Source: Listeria weihenstephanensis (lineage in GTDB: Bacteria; Bacillota; Bacilli; Lactobacillales; Listeriaceae). From it: a stretch of DNA of 64,000 nucleotides. The stretch covers positions 756,036 through 820,035 of the forward strand of contig NZ_CP011102.1 in NCBI RefSeq assembly GCF_003534205.1, written 5' to 3'. The translations under genes were made by a program, and so were the position numbers. Positions 7,232 to 16,846 of the stretch are shown here, piece after piece (within the stretch, counting starts at the first letter, position 1; every line of letters begins with the position of its first letter). The notes below the pieces were generated by a model. The model was not told the origin of the DNA and searched no databases. It saw nothing but the letters and a program-made list of their open reading frames with translations.

Positions 7232-10200
7232 ATGAATTTAATCATGAAAAAGAGAGAAAAGTTTGGCTTGAAAATTTTATCAGCGGCTATGATTGTTGCC
7301 TTGATAGTACCGAGTTCGATTGAGAATATCGCGACATCGGCGGACACTGGGGCAACTGTGAAAACGGAGCAGGCAAGCGAAAAAAAGTTTAGTCATAAAA
7401 CAGAATATCCAATACAAAAGGGAACAGATGATGCAGAAGTTACGAGTACGGCGGTAAATCTAACGAGCACAGGGCTTGATTTACACGGTTTAGCAGGAGC
7501 AACACAGACCACTTACTTACGGTTCGCAGATGTTGTTTTACCAAGTGACGCGAAGATTTCCAATGCGTATATTTCATTCACAGCGCGCGACGCATCATCA
7601 GCAGCGAATGCTACGACAATTAATATAACCGGAGAACTTGGCACGCAGGCGGCTTTTGCAAGTACAGTTACCTCTTTTACAAGCCGCCAATTTACAGAGG
7701 CAGCAGTGAAAATGAATACGCCGGTTGTCGCAGTCAACACGGTTTTTAATACGAGTGATGTTTCTTCTATTGTAAACGAAATGCGCGCGAATACATCGGA
7801 CATCAAAGACTACGTATTTAAAGTAACGGGTAGCGGAATTGGCTCATTCGTGATGCGTTCTTATGAATCAAACGTAGCAATGGCCCCAAAATTGGTGCTT
7901 GAATATACATCAGCATCAGGCGAATACAAAGCGAATATCGCGAGTACATCAGATGACGCAGAGGAGTATGGCGTCAATAAAACGATGGATTTGAACTCGG
8001 GGATGGAAATAGGCGGCTATTATTCAGCAACACTAACGCCAGCGTATAAAGAAATTTCCGGTTTTCGATTTGCCAATGTGGCATTGCCAGAAAATGCGAA
8101 AATTGAAGATGCTTATCTAGAATTCACGACTTATGCTACAGTGGCAAATCGTGTTTCCAATATGTCTATTTCATCAGAACTGGGCAATCCAGCGGCCTAC
8201 ACGAGTGCAGCAGGGAACATTAGTGGCCGTAACTACACCGGTTCTAGCGTGAAATATGAACAAGCTTCCTTCACAACAGCGAGACAAGTCATCCGAACGC
8301 CGAACCTCAAGAGTATTATCGATGAAACGCGCTTGATGGGCTGGCAAAATGGGAATTCTTTGGCGTTTAAAGTCGACGGCGACAACTATATTGGTAGCGT
8401 TTATCAAGGTGGTTCAGCCGCTGCCTACCAACCGAAATTAGTCATCAAATACAGCTATAGTGAAAATGGCGCAGTTGGTGACGATGTCGAAAAAGACCCA
8501 GCCAAACTCAAAAATATTTATATCAACGAAGTAGCAAGCATGGGTACGGACGCTCAGAAAGACGGATGGGTTGAGATTTTTAATAACAACGACTCGCCTG
8601 TCTTTTTTGAAAAAGATGTTTTTATCTCCGATGAAGCGAGTGCTTTAGGAAAATCAGAGCTGAAAAACCTCTATATACCTGCAAAAGGGTACCGAATTGT
8701 GAAAGCGGACGGGACGACGAATAATGCATCGGCGAACTTCACCTTGGGGGATCGCGACACAACGCTTTATTTAGCAACAAAATATGACGATAGCTTCCAC
8801 AAAATAGATACGTTCGACGTGAAGAAGATGGCGTTTGGCGAAACAATGGGACGTTTCAACGACGGGGATTCGAATGTTGTTTCCTATAAACCAGGCACAT
8901 ATGAAAGCACGAATAACGACGCGAAACCACTTGTGGCTATTGCGCTGAATCAAAAACCAGGCATGTACAAAACTGGCTTTGATCTAACGCTGACATCGGA
9001 TAGCGTCAACACGATTAAATATACACTAGATGGCACGGCGCCTAGTGAAACGAACGGTATTCTATACACTGGTCCAATATCGATTGATAAAACAATGACG
9101 GTAAAGGCCTATGCGTACAATGCGAAACAAAATAGCGGCGTCCAAACGTACGTCTATTCGATTCGTGAAGATGCGGAAAACGTACCACTGGCTAAAAAAG
9201 AATTCAGCGTCAAAACTGGCACGGATGATGCAGAAGTAAGCGCGACAGCCGTCAATTTAACGAGCACAGGCCTCGATTTGCACGGTCTCGTTGGCGCAGT
9301 ACCACAATCAACTTTTGTGCGTTTTACGGATGTAGTTCTTCCAGCCGACGCGGTTATCAGCAAAGCGTATATCACATTCACAACGCGCGATGCATCTAGC
9401 CTACCGACGAATTTGACGATTTCTGGAGAAGTTGGAAATGGCAGTGCATTCAGCCCAGCAGTAACAACTTTCACCAATCGTCCACTGACAATGAATACCG
9501 TAAAAACAACGACTCCTGCCAAGGTAGCCGTGAACGACCTCGTAAACACAGCAGATTTAGCGCCAGTCATGGAAGAAATGCGTGCTGGCAATCCCGCCGT
9601 GACGAATCTCGTTTTCAAAATAGACGGGGATAAAACAGGATCTTATCTCGCACGTGCTTATGAATCAAACGCTGCAATGGCGCCGAAATTAGTCGTCGAA
9701 TATTACTCAGGCTATGGCGATTTCACCGGTAAAGTCGCGACTACTTCCGATGATGCAGAAGAATACGGCACAGCAAAAGCAATCGATTTGGGCTCTGCGT
9801 TAGAAATCGGCGGGTACTACTCAACGAACCTAACTCCGGCGTACAAAGAAACGACAGCTTTGCGATTCACCAATGTTGCCATTCCAGAAACAGCCGAGAT
9901 TGAAGATGCTTACATGGAATTCACGACTTACAACACCAATGCGGCAAAAGTGAGTTCTAACATGGAGATCCGTTCTGAACTTGGCAATCCTGAAACGTAC
10001 AAAGCGGTAGCAGGAAACATCACCGCGCGTGAATATAGCAATTTGGCAGTGAAATATAGTCAACCAGCATTCACGGCGAGCAACCAGATTGTCCGTACCG
10101 CAAACTTGAAAGACATCATCGACGAAAATCGTTTAGCAGGCTGGAAAGATGGCCAAGCGATGGCGTTTCGCATAGATGGCGATAATTATATCGGTAGCGT

Positions 10201-12511
10201 TTATCAAGGCGGCAATGCCCAAGCAGCGAGGCTAGTTGTGACATATAAAAACAATGGGAAAGGCCCAGGAATCGCTGGCGCACTGACTACACCAGACAAA
10301 ATTAAAAACGTCTATATCAACGAGTTATCATCAGAAGGCACCGCGAGCTCAAAAGCAGCATGGATTGAGCTTTATAACGACAATGATGTACCAGTTATTT
10401 TAGATAAAGGAATGTACTTGACGGACAAAACGAAGACGCTCGACAAATTCGAATTCTCCAACTTCCTGATTCCTGCAAAAGGCTACCGGATTCTGTATTC
10501 TGATAAGGCGACCGAGCTTGGAAATAACCATCTGAGTTTTGAAATCGGCGGCAGTGGTGATGTGATTTTATCCGCAAAAGTCGGTACAACGATGAAAACG
10601 GTGGACTCGATCAAGTATACGAAACAAGCGTACAACCAAACATTCGGACGCAAGCCAGATGCGAGTAAGAATTTGACGGTATTTAGTTCTGAAACATTCG
10701 CGAAAACGAACAACGATGGACAAGAAAATTATACCGTACAATTTAGCAAAGAACGAGGCGTTTACGATACCGGTTTTGAATTGAGCTTGTCTTCAAAGGC
10801 TGGAACAACCATCAAATATACGCTCGACGGCATCACAGATCCGAGCGCGACAAAAGGAACGGTCTACACAGGACCTATCACGATTAGTAAAACATCCGTC
10901 GTCAAAGTGTACGCATATGATGCGGACGGCAATACAGGCGTTATTTCAAGCACCTACGTTCTGCGTGACAACTACAAAAATGAAGTGACATCCGGATATC
11001 AATGGCAGTATAAAAACACGATAACAAGTGATGAATACGCGCAAGGCATTGACGATTTCCCGATTGTTTCCGAGACAGGAAGCGCGACGAGTCTGAACGC
11101 AACGACTTACGTACCAGGCACATTCGAGTATTTAGACACGCACATGAATAAAGGCGGAACGAATTACGTCAGTTATGCAGGCGCGAAAAAATTCGGACAA
11201 GTCAGCTCTGGGCAATACAATTCAGGTGTCGCGGTGAAATTCAATCGTGATTACGGTGCGAAAAAAGCAAAATACAACTTCTTTGATGCAACACAAGGCG
11301 AAGCATTCCCAGTTGTAGGTAAATTTAGCAAACTGGAACTAAAAGAAGGTCAAGACGGCCCACAAAATGACATCTACAATCTTGGTTACAACCGTTACGA
11401 CGAAAAAGTAACCAACACGCTAGCGCAACAAATGAATAAGATTTCACTACACGCAAGATACGTGCATTATTTCTACAACGGAAAATATATGGGTGTGAAA
11501 ACGATGCGTGAAGATTTCGGTCAAAATATGTTTGAAGAATACTTCGGCGGTAGCGATGATGATTATACGAAAATTCGCTTCCAAGATGGCTATTTTGTAC
11601 CGGGAATTGTCGAGGCTGGCGATGGAAATACGGCAATTTTGACAAAAGTAAAAGCTGTTGCTGCAGCGAAAAACTTCCAGGAATTTAAGAATTATGTTGA
11701 TGTGGAAGACATGATAAAAATGCAGATTCTATTCATGTTCGTGGATACGGAGCGCGAAGTAGATGCCGTCGTTTCGAATGATATTTTGAATGGAACTGGC
11801 GTTAAAATGAAATTCAACGTCAATGATACGGATGGTGCTTTCTACAATAATGGTGGTACTGGAACAAGTTATTCCGCGCTGGCGGGTGGCGGTGGAACGT
11901 ATCGCTTTAAGTGGATCGATGCGACATCAAGACGCGGCGCTGGTGATTTCTTCGGGAATTTCTCTGGTGATAGCCAAACAGCAACCGCTGGAAATTTGGA
12001 ATTCAAAACGCTCGTGAAGGATCAAGTTTTAGCACAAATTGGTCCAGCAAGTGGTGATTTCGCAGGTGCAGCAGGAGCCCCATTGTCGGTGGCAAATGTG
12101 AAGCAACTCATCGCGGATAACCAGAAAGAAATCGACGGGGCCTACAAACTGGATGCAGCATACATGGGCGCGAGAAGTACGATGTATAAAGATTGGCTGA
12201 ATGTGCAAGTCAAAGTGCAAAACCAAACCGCAGATCGCGTGAAATATTCGCTCGAAATGTGGGCGAAATATGGCATGGCGCATACGTTGCAAGGTGTGAA
12301 AGTCGTGGCAAACGGTGCGGGTGTGGTGTTAGAAAATCCTAACGCTGGAACCGACGTTTACTACACAACAGACGGCAGCGACCCAATGGGCGCGAACGGC
12401 GTTGTTTCAAGTACTGCTACGAAATACGAAGCAGGAACAATACTGAACGCGAATGCCAAACTGACTGTACGTGCTTTTACAACGAACAATTGGGGACCAC
12501 TAACGAAATAA
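7232..12511 (+). CDS. Secreted CotH-kinase protein with duplicated lamin-tail and chitobiase-like modules
   Basis: A 1759-residue exported protein. The signal peptide starts best at Met5 (MKKREKF) and ends near residue 38. Two successive beta-rich modules of about 185 residues (50-235, 236-420) share a DDAE-(V/E) start and an APKLV-(L/V)-EY end. A lamin-tail domain (about 427-565, starting KNIYINEVAS) and a chitobiase C-terminal-like domain (570-655, with YTLDGTAPSETNG) follow. The whole set is then repeated at residues 660-1250. The CotH-like domain spans about 1255-1670, with GKYMGVKTMREDFG and a metal-site candidate FNVNDTDGAFYN. A final chitobiase-like domain (DVYYTTDGSDPMG) closes it. 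CotH proteins are atypical kinases, and the target here is unknown. There is no LPXTG motif. The start is anomalous (see leader). Confidence 0.85.
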   Translation: MNLIMKKREKFGLKILSAAMIVALIVPSSIENIATSADTGATVKTEQASEKKFSHKTEYPIQKGTDDAEVTSTAVNLTSTGLDLHGLAGATQTTYLRFADVVLPSDAKISNAYISFTARDASSAANATTINITGELGTQAAFASTVTSFTSRQFTEAAVKMNTPVVAVNTVFNTSDVSSIVNEMRANTSDIKDYVFKVTGSGIGSFVMRSYESNVAMAPKLVLEYTSASGEYKANIASTSDDAEEYGVNKTMDLNSGMEIGGYYSATLTPAYKEISGFRFANVALPENAKIEDAYLEFTTYATVANRVSNMSISSELGNPAAYTSAAGNISGRNYTGSSVKYEQASFTTARQVIRTPNLKSIIDETRLMGWQNGNSLAFKVDGDNYIGSVYQGGSAAAYQPKLVIKYSYSENGAVGDDVEKDPAKLKNIYINEVASMGTDAQKDGWVEIFNNNDSPVFFEKDVFISDEASALGKSELKNLYIPAKGYRIVKADGTTNNASANFTLGDRDTTLYLATKYDDSFHKIDTFDVKKMAFGETMGRFNDGDSNVVSYKPGTYESTNNDAKPLVAIALNQKPGMYKTGFDLTLTSDSVNTIKYTLDGTAPSETNGILYTGPISIDKTMTVKAYAYNAKQNSGVQTYVYSIREDAENVPLAKKEFSVKTGTDDAEVSATAVNLTSTGLDLHGLVGAVPQSTFVRFTDVVLPADAVISKAYITFTTRDASSLPTNLTISGEVGNGSAFSPAVTTFTNRPLTMNTVKTTTPAKVAVNDLVNTADLAPVMEEMRAGNPAVTNLVFKIDGDKTGSYLARAYESNAAMAPKLVVEYYSGYGDFTGKVATTSDDAEEYGTAKAIDLGSALEIGGYYSTNLTPAYKETTALRFTNVAIPETAEIEDAYMEFTTYNTNAAKVSSNMEIRSELGNPETYKAVAGNITAREYSNLAVKYSQPAFTASNQIVRTANLKDIIDENRLAGWKDGQAMAFRIDGDNYIGSVYQGGNAQAARLVVTYKNNGKGPGIAGALTTPDKIKNVYINELSSEGTASSKAAWIELYNDNDVPVILDKGMYLTDKTKTLDKFEFSNFLIPAKGYRILYSDKATELGNNHLSFEIGGSGDVILSAKVGTTMKTVDSIKYTKQAYNQTFGRKPDASKNLTVFSSETFAKTNNDGQENYTVQFSKERGVYDTGFELSLSSKAGTTIKYTLDGITDPSATKGTVYTGPITISKTSVVKVYAYDADGNTGVISSTYVLRDNYKNEVTSGYQWQYKNTITSDEYAQGIDDFPIVSETGSATSLNATTYVPGTFEYLDTHMNKGGTNYVSYAGAKKFGQVSSGQYNSGVAVKFNRDYGAKKAKYNFFDATQGEAFPVVGKFSKLELKEGQDGPQNDIYNLGYNRYDEKVTNTLAQQMNKISLHARYVHYFYNGKYMGVKTMREDFGQNMFEEYFGGSDDDYTKIRFQDGYFVPGIVEAGDGNTAILTKVKAVAAAKNFQEFKNYVDVEDMIKMQILFMFVDTEREVDAVVSNDILNGTGVKMKFNVNDTDGAFYNNGGTGTSYSALAGGGGTYRFKWIDATSRRGAGDFFGNFSGDSQTATAGNLEFKTLVKDQVLAQIGPASGDFAGAAGAPLSVANVKQLIADNQKEIDGAYKLDAAYMGARSTMYKDWLNVQVKVQNQTADRVKYSLEMWAKYGMAHTLQGVKVVANGAGVVLENPNAGTDVYYTTDGSDPMGANGVVSSTATKYEAGTILNANAKLTVRAFTTNNWGPLTK

Positions 12512-12519
12512 TAGATTGG

Positions 12520-12563
12520 AAAAGCCATTTATCTCATGTATACTGTGAGGTAAATGGCTTTTT
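12520..12563 (+). terminator. Terminator of the CotH-like gene
   Basis: The 15-bp stem AAGCCATTTATCTCA pairs with TGAGGTAAATGGCTT (one G-U), with a 9-base loop and a T-run. Confidence 0.85.
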
Positions 12564-12581
12564 ATGTCGGGGGAGTTAAAA

Positions 12582-12836
12582 ATGAGTGCTGGAAAAATGA
12601 TAGTTGGTGTTGTAGGTGTGATCTATGCGGTGATTTTGGTTAATATTATTTACTATATGGTGCAGACGAAAGCTGGGTTGGCATTTCCAGTTTGGATTCA
12701 AATCGTACTTGGTGTTTGTTTCTTATTTGTCTCGCTGTCTAATTTGAAAGCGAAACATTATATTTTCGGCAGTCTTTTTGCTAGCGCGGTGATTTTGATT
12801 GCAGCAAGTGTGATTGTAACTAGCTGGTTCGCTTGA
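12582..12836 (+). CDS. Small membrane protein of unknown function
   Basis: 84 aa with three hydrophobic segments (about 5-25, 33-52, 60-82) separated by short polar turns, so an integral membrane protein of two or three helices. I chose ATG 12582 because GGGGGAG lies about seven bases upstream. The ATG at 12564 lies before that site and inside the tail of the preceding terminator. I do not recognise the family. A very small ORF with its own AGGAGG follows directly. Confidence 0.65.
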   Translation: MSAGKMIVGVVGVIYAVILVNIIYYMVQTKAGLAFPVWIQIVLGVCFLFVSLSNLKAKHYIFGSLFASAVILIAASVIVTSWFA

Positions 12837-12850
12837 CTAGGAGGCTTTGG

Positions 12851-12961
12851 ATGATGCAATGGTATGAAATCGAGTATCAAGATGCTGTGTGGGATAAGTT
12901 TGATAGGCGCTACGTATTTAAACCGTCGCCTTCTATTCTTAAAATAAAAATACGATGCTAG
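12851..12961 (+). CDS. Possible 36-residue ORF ending inside a terminator
   Basis: AGGAGG (12839-12844) precedes ATG 12851. The frame encodes an aromatic, charged peptide starting MMQWYEIEYQDAVWDKFD and stops at TAG 12959. The last five codons lie in the left arm of the following terminator, so the frame may be the stub of a longer gene cut short by a deletion. No family was recognised. Confidence 0.4.
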   Translation: MMQWYEIEYQDAVWDKFDRRYVFKPSPSILKIKIRC

Positions 12962-12990
12962 GCATGAACGGCGCTAGCATCGTATTTTTT
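12946..12990. terminator. Bidirectional terminator
   Basis: AAAATACGATGCTAG and its complement CTAGCATCGTATTTT enclose a 12-base loop, with A- and T-runs on the two sides. It serves the convergent genes on both sides. Confidence 0.9.
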
Positions 12991-12993
12991 GTG

Positions 12994-14727
12994 TTAAAAG
13001 AAACGGCGAATAATTGTTTTTAGGGGTGGCATTTTGCTAAAGCGATGGTCTTCTGTGATGGAACGGATTTCAAATTTTGTATAGCCAAGCGCTTCGTCCA
13101 TCACGATTTTCCCTGGGAGTGGCGCGGCGTTGCTGTCTACCGCGATATCGATAATCACTGGAAGGGAAGCATTGCGCGCGGCTTTGAAGGCTGATTCGAG
13201 CTCGTCGAATGTTTCTACGCGAAAACCTAGACCGCCACAGCTTTCAGCGAACTGAGCGTAGTTGATATCCGGAAGGTCAATCGCGTAATTTAGCTCGCCG
13301 GCGGATTGTTGTTCATACTTAATGAAAGAAAGTTCTTTATTATTGAGAACAATGACGATCATCGGCATCTTATAGCCTACTGCTGTGACGAAATCTTGCA
13401 TAACCATCGAGAATCCGCCGTCCCCTGTAATGGCGATAACTTGGCGATCTGGGAAGGCTTGTTTGGCAGCAATCGCTCCGGGAAGCGCGCAGCCCATTGT
13501 TCCAAGCCATGCGGAAATCAAGAAATCATTGTGATGACCGAGGTGTAAATAGCGGGTGCTCCAAACGGTAGAAGTTCCAACATCGATGGAGAAGATAGTG
13601 TCTTTGTCGGCGATTTTTTGGACCTGTGCCATGACGGCTTCTGGCGCGATCGGAGTCGTTGTTTTCGCCTCGTCTTCGCGAAGCCATTTCCACCAGTTGG
13701 CCATGTTTTCTTGACTGGCTTCCAGAAAGGCGCGCGTCGCTATGTAATCAGTTGCTTCGATTAGAGCGGTTAGCGCTTCTTTCGCATCTCCTACAATACC
13801 GACAGTTGCTGGGAAGCGGTGGCCAATTTTTGCTGGGTCAATATCGATTTGGATACTTTTCACGCTTTCTTGTGGTAGGTAGTCTGTATAGGGGTAATCA
13901 TTGCCAATCATAAGTAATAGATCCGCGTCTTGCATCGCTTCATAGGCAGGTTTCGTGCCGATTTTACCAAGGTTTCCTAGGAAGTTCGGATGGTCATCTG
14001 GCATGATTCCTTTGGCTGGTAAGGAGATGATGACGGGTGTTTTCGTATGTTCGGAAAATTGGACGAGCGCTTCTTTGGCATGTTTGGTTCCGACGCCAGC
14101 TAGGATCACAGGGTTTTTGGCGGATTTGATAAGTTCGGCCGCTTGGGCGATGCTTTCTGTAGAGATTTCAGGCTTAACTTGTTGGAAAACTTCTTGTTTG
14201 GCAGCTACGGTATGGTTGATTTCTGTGAGCAGGATATCATTTGGAATCGTTAAAACAGCGACTCCTTTTTTCTCGTAAGCAGTGCGAATGGCTACGTCCA
14301 CGATGTCTGGCAATGTTTCGGCGTCTTCGATTTGTTTATTGAAAACGGCGACATCGGTAAATAAGGTTGGTAAGTCGACTTCTTGGAAATATTTTGTGTT
14401 GGCGACGCTGGTTGGAACTTGGCCTGCTAGAACGAGCATGGGAACGTTATCCATTTTGGCGTCGTACATGCCGTTTAGCATATGAATTGCGCCGGGGCCA
14501 CCGATGGCTAAAGCAACGCCGATTTTGCCAGTGAGTTTCGTATATGACGAGGCCGCAAGTGTTGCGACTTCCTCGTGGCGGACGTGAATGAATTTGATAG
14601 TATCCTGTTCTTTGCGGAGCGCGTCAACCACAGTATCGATAGAATCACCTGGGATCCCGTAGACATGATCGATGTCCCAATTTTTTAAGACGTTAACGAG
14701 CGCTGTACTTGCTTTCATTTTTGACAT
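12994..14727 (-). CDS. Pyruvate oxidase (ThDP/FAD dependent)
   Basis: 577 aa with the three-domain layout of the thiamine diphosphate family: PYR domain (about 5-165, with the conserved Glu in RHEEVA), a central FAD-binding domain (185-330), and a PP domain (350-530) with the ThDP-Mg motif starting GDGGFSMVMQDF and ending in NN. Such enzymes convert pyruvate, phosphate and oxygen to acetyl phosphate, CO2 and hydrogen peroxide in Firmicutes, or pyruvate to acetate with quinones in enterobacteria. The sequence is closer to the pyruvate oxidase/PoxB type than to acetolactate synthase, since there is no valine-regulatory partner gene beside it. A strong AGGAGG precedes the start. It is a single gene between terminators. 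Confidence 0.88.
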   Translation of the reverse strand: MSKMKASTALVNVLKNWDIDHVYGIPGDSIDTVVDALRKEQDTIKFIHVRHEEVATLAASSYTKLTGKIGVALAIGGPGAIHMLNGMYDAKMDNVPMLVLAGQVPTSVANTKYFQEVDLPTLFTDVAVFNKQIEDAETLPDIVDVAIRTAYEKKGVAVLTIPNDILLTEINHTVAAKQEVFQQVKPEISTESIAQAAELIKSAKNPVILAGVGTKHAKEALVQFSEHTKTPVIISLPAKGIMPDDHPNFLGNLGKIGTKPAYEAMQDADLLLMIGNDYPYTDYLPQESVKSIQIDIDPAKIGHRFPATVGIVGDAKEALTALIEATDYIATRAFLEASQENMANWWKWLREDEAKTTTPIAPEAVMAQVQKIADKDTIFSIDVGTSTVWSTRYLHLGHHNDFLISAWLGTMGCALPGAIAAKQAFPDRQVIAITGDGGFSMVMQDFVTAVGYKMPMIVIVLNNKELSFIKYEQQSAGELNYAIDLPDINYAQFAESCGGLGFRVETFDELESAFKAARNASLPVIIDIAVDSNAAPLPGKIVMDEALGYTKFEIRSITEDHRFSKMPPLKTIIRRFF

Positions 14728-14813
14728 GATTTATCTTCCTCCTTAGTGAAATTAACTACATTCTTTTTTTACCCTATCGTATAAATGGAAAACTTTTTGG
14801 AATAGAGTGAAAG

Positions 14814-15005
14814 TTGATATTGAATATTGTTTGGGGAATTAGTATGATGGGAGTAGGGCTATTATTTAGAAAATTGAATATGGCGCTTCAAGACCTACTC
14901 ATTTTGGAGCAAACGGTTGAGATATTAAAGAAACATAGGGATCTAGAAGAAACAGTCGCTGGGCGTGAGGCATTTGACAGGGCACTGCAAGAATTAGTTG
15001 GGTAA
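14814..15005 (+). CDS. Small hypothetical protein, weakly supported
   Basis: 63 codons from TTG 14814, or about 53 from ATG 14844. A short hydrophobic start (about 2-18) is followed by a charged helical part with KKHRDLEETVAGREAFDRAL, which looks like a coiled coil. No clear ribosome binding site is present (only GGGGA before ATG 14844). I do not recognise the family. It lies alone between the pox promoter region and the permease gene. Confidence 0.4.
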   Translation: MILNIVWGISMMGVGLLFRKLNMALQDLLILEQTVEILKKHRDLEETVAGREAFDRALQELVG

Positions 15006-15073
15006 ATTTCCCGCAGGTGGTTGAAGTAGTCCGAAAATTATGCTAAACTTCATATACAGATCGGAGGAGTTTG

Positions 15074-16462
15074 ATGGGAAACAATAATTCATTTTTCAGA
15101 AAAAAGAAATTTCATTTAGAAACTAGCGGGTCGCAGCATTTGAATAAGACGTTGGGTGCTTTTGATTTAACGATGCTTGGCGTCGGAGCTGTAGTTGGGG
15201 CAGGTATTTTTATTTTACCAGGAGAAATTGCCTCTATGTATGCGGGACCAGGAATCATTATTTCATTTATTATTGCAGGGTTGGCTTGCTGTTTGGCGGC
15301 ACTTTGTTATTCAGAATTCGCTTCTAAACTGCCGATTGCGGGTAGTGCGTATACATATAGTTACCACGTGTTCGGTGAAGGAATTGCATGGATACTAGGG
15401 TGGTCATTATTGCTTGAGTATGGGCTGGCTGTTGCTGCAGTAGCAAGTGGTTGGGCATCCTACGTAAAAAGTCTTCTGGCAGGTTTTAGTCTCCATATTC
15501 CAGATGCAATATCAGGCTCTTATAACCCTGAAAAAGGCACTTATTTCGACGTTTTAGCTTTTTCAATCATTATTATTATTGGTATTTTACTAAGTTTAGG
15601 GATTAAAGAGTCAACGCGTGTGAATAATATTATGGTACTTTTGAAAGTAGCGGTCGTTGTTTTATTCATCGTTGTCGGTGTTTTCTATGTAAAACCAGAT
15701 AACTGGACGCCGTTCTTGCCGTTTGGATTTAGCGGTGTTATTACGGGGGCGTCGATGGTATTCTTCGCTTATATCGGTTTTGACGCGGTTTCAACGGCAT
15801 CGGAAGAAGTAAAAAATCCACAGCGTAACATGCCAATCGGTATCATTTCATCGCTAGCTATTTGTACGCTTTTATACATCTTGCTATCCGGTGTTTTGAC
15901 AGGGATTGTGCCTTATGGTGATCTAGAAGGAGTTAGCGCACCTGTTGCCTTTGCACTCCAAGCAATCGGACAAAATTGGTTTGCAGGATTACTTTCACTC
16001 GGCGCGATTGTTGGGATGACGACGGTAATTCTCGTTATGTCTTACGGTGGAACACGTTTGCTGTTCGCTATGGGTCGTGATGGTTTGCTACCGAAAAGTT
16101 TCTCTAAATTAGGAAAACGCAATACACCAGTTCGAAACACGTTAATTTTCGCGATATCGATGGGTCTAGTTTCAGGTATTGTACCACTAGCGCAATTGGC
16201 CGAATTGATTAATATCGGAACATTGTTCGCATTTTCGATGGTATCTCTAGGAATTTTCTTCTTACGTAAAAATAAGGATTTACCGACAGCTGGATTTAAA
16301 ACACCGCTATATCCTTATGTGCCAGCATTGTCATTCCTATTGTGTGTCTACTTGATCTTGAATCTTTCCGCAATTACATGGATCTCATTTGCAATCTGGT
16401 TCGTGATTGGATTGGTCGTTTATTTCGTTTATGGAAGAAGACATTCCAAATTAAACGCATAA
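15074..16462 (+). CDS. APC-family amino acid permease
   Basis: 462 aa with 12 predicted membrane helices. It belongs to the amino acid-polyamine-organocation superfamily, cationic amino acid transporter type (compare YfnA-like proteins). Motifs include the N-terminal GVGAVVGAGIFILPGE in helix 1, FAYIGFDAVSTASEEVKNPQRN near residue 230-255, and a positively charged C-terminus. The start is set at ATG 15074 by GGAGGAG (15063-15069); the TTG at 15071 is less likely. The substrate cannot be read from sequence. A terminator follows immediately. Confidence 0.9.
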   Translation: MGNNNSFFRKKKFHLETSGSQHLNKTLGAFDLTMLGVGAVVGAGIFILPGEIASMYAGPGIIISFIIAGLACCLAALCYSEFASKLPIAGSAYTYSYHVFGEGIAWILGWSLLLEYGLAVAAVASGWASYVKSLLAGFSLHIPDAISGSYNPEKGTYFDVLAFSIIIIIGILLSLGIKESTRVNNIMVLLKVAVVVLFIVVGVFYVKPDNWTPFLPFGFSGVITGASMVFFAYIGFDAVSTASEEVKNPQRNMPIGIISSLAICTLLYILLSGVLTGIVPYGDLEGVSAPVAFALQAIGQNWFAGLLSLGAIVGMTTVILVMSYGGTRLLFAMGRDGLLPKSFSKLGKRNTPVRNTLIFAISMGLVSGIVPLAQLAELINIGTLFAFSMVSLGIFFLRKNKDLPTAGFKTPLYPYVPALSFLLCVYLILNLSAITWISFAIWFVIGLVVYFVYGRRHSKLNA

Positions 16463-16465
16463 TTT

Positions 16466-16503
16466 AAAAAAAGAGAATCCTTGAAAGATCGGATTCTCTT
16501 TTT
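16466..16503 (+). terminator. Terminator of the permease gene
   Basis: AAAAAGAGAATCC pairs with GGATTCTCTTTTT around a 10-base loop. Confidence 0.9.
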
Positions 16504-16653
16504 ATTGGGAAATGAGTTTTGAAATGTAAAAATCGGAATTTTGTATTTTGACGACGCGTTCAAGATCAAAATCACTACGTTCACGACAAATTTGGTTTTT
16601 GACGCTATTTTTATGATACGCTAAATGTAAAAAAGATAAGGGAGCTTCTTGTC

Positions 16654-16845
16654 GTGAGAAAAATTATTGCAGCGGGCCTGATTTTTATAGCTATTATTTT
16701 TATTGGAATGGCATGGTTTAGTTACTCGAAAAAAGAAGAAATTCGAAATCGGAGTCAACAAGTGAGGCAGGATTTATATCGAAAAGTAAATGATGAAATG
16801 AAATTAAGGCAATGTCCAATACAGCGGTTATTTAGAGGAGAATAA
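16654..16845 (+). CDS. Small single-pass membrane protein, first gene of a three-gene operon
   Basis: 63 aa from GTG 16654, preceded by AAGGGAG. One transmembrane helix (about 4-23) is followed by a highly charged cytosolic or extracellular tail (SKKEEIRNRSQQVRQ). The next gene starts one base after the stop, so the two are translationally close. I do not recognise the family. The context, three tiny membrane-associated proteins in a row, suggests a joint but unknown role. Confidence 0.6.
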   Translation: MRKIIAAGLIFIAIIFIGMAWFSYSKKEEIRNRSQQVRQDLYRKVNDEMKLRQCPIQRLFRGE

Positions 16846-16846
16846 T

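Noticed and set aside
9154-9618. Minus-strand frame of 154 codons inside the CotH-like gene
   Set aside because: A shadow of the repeated beta modules; the same antisense frame appears in the duplicate copy.
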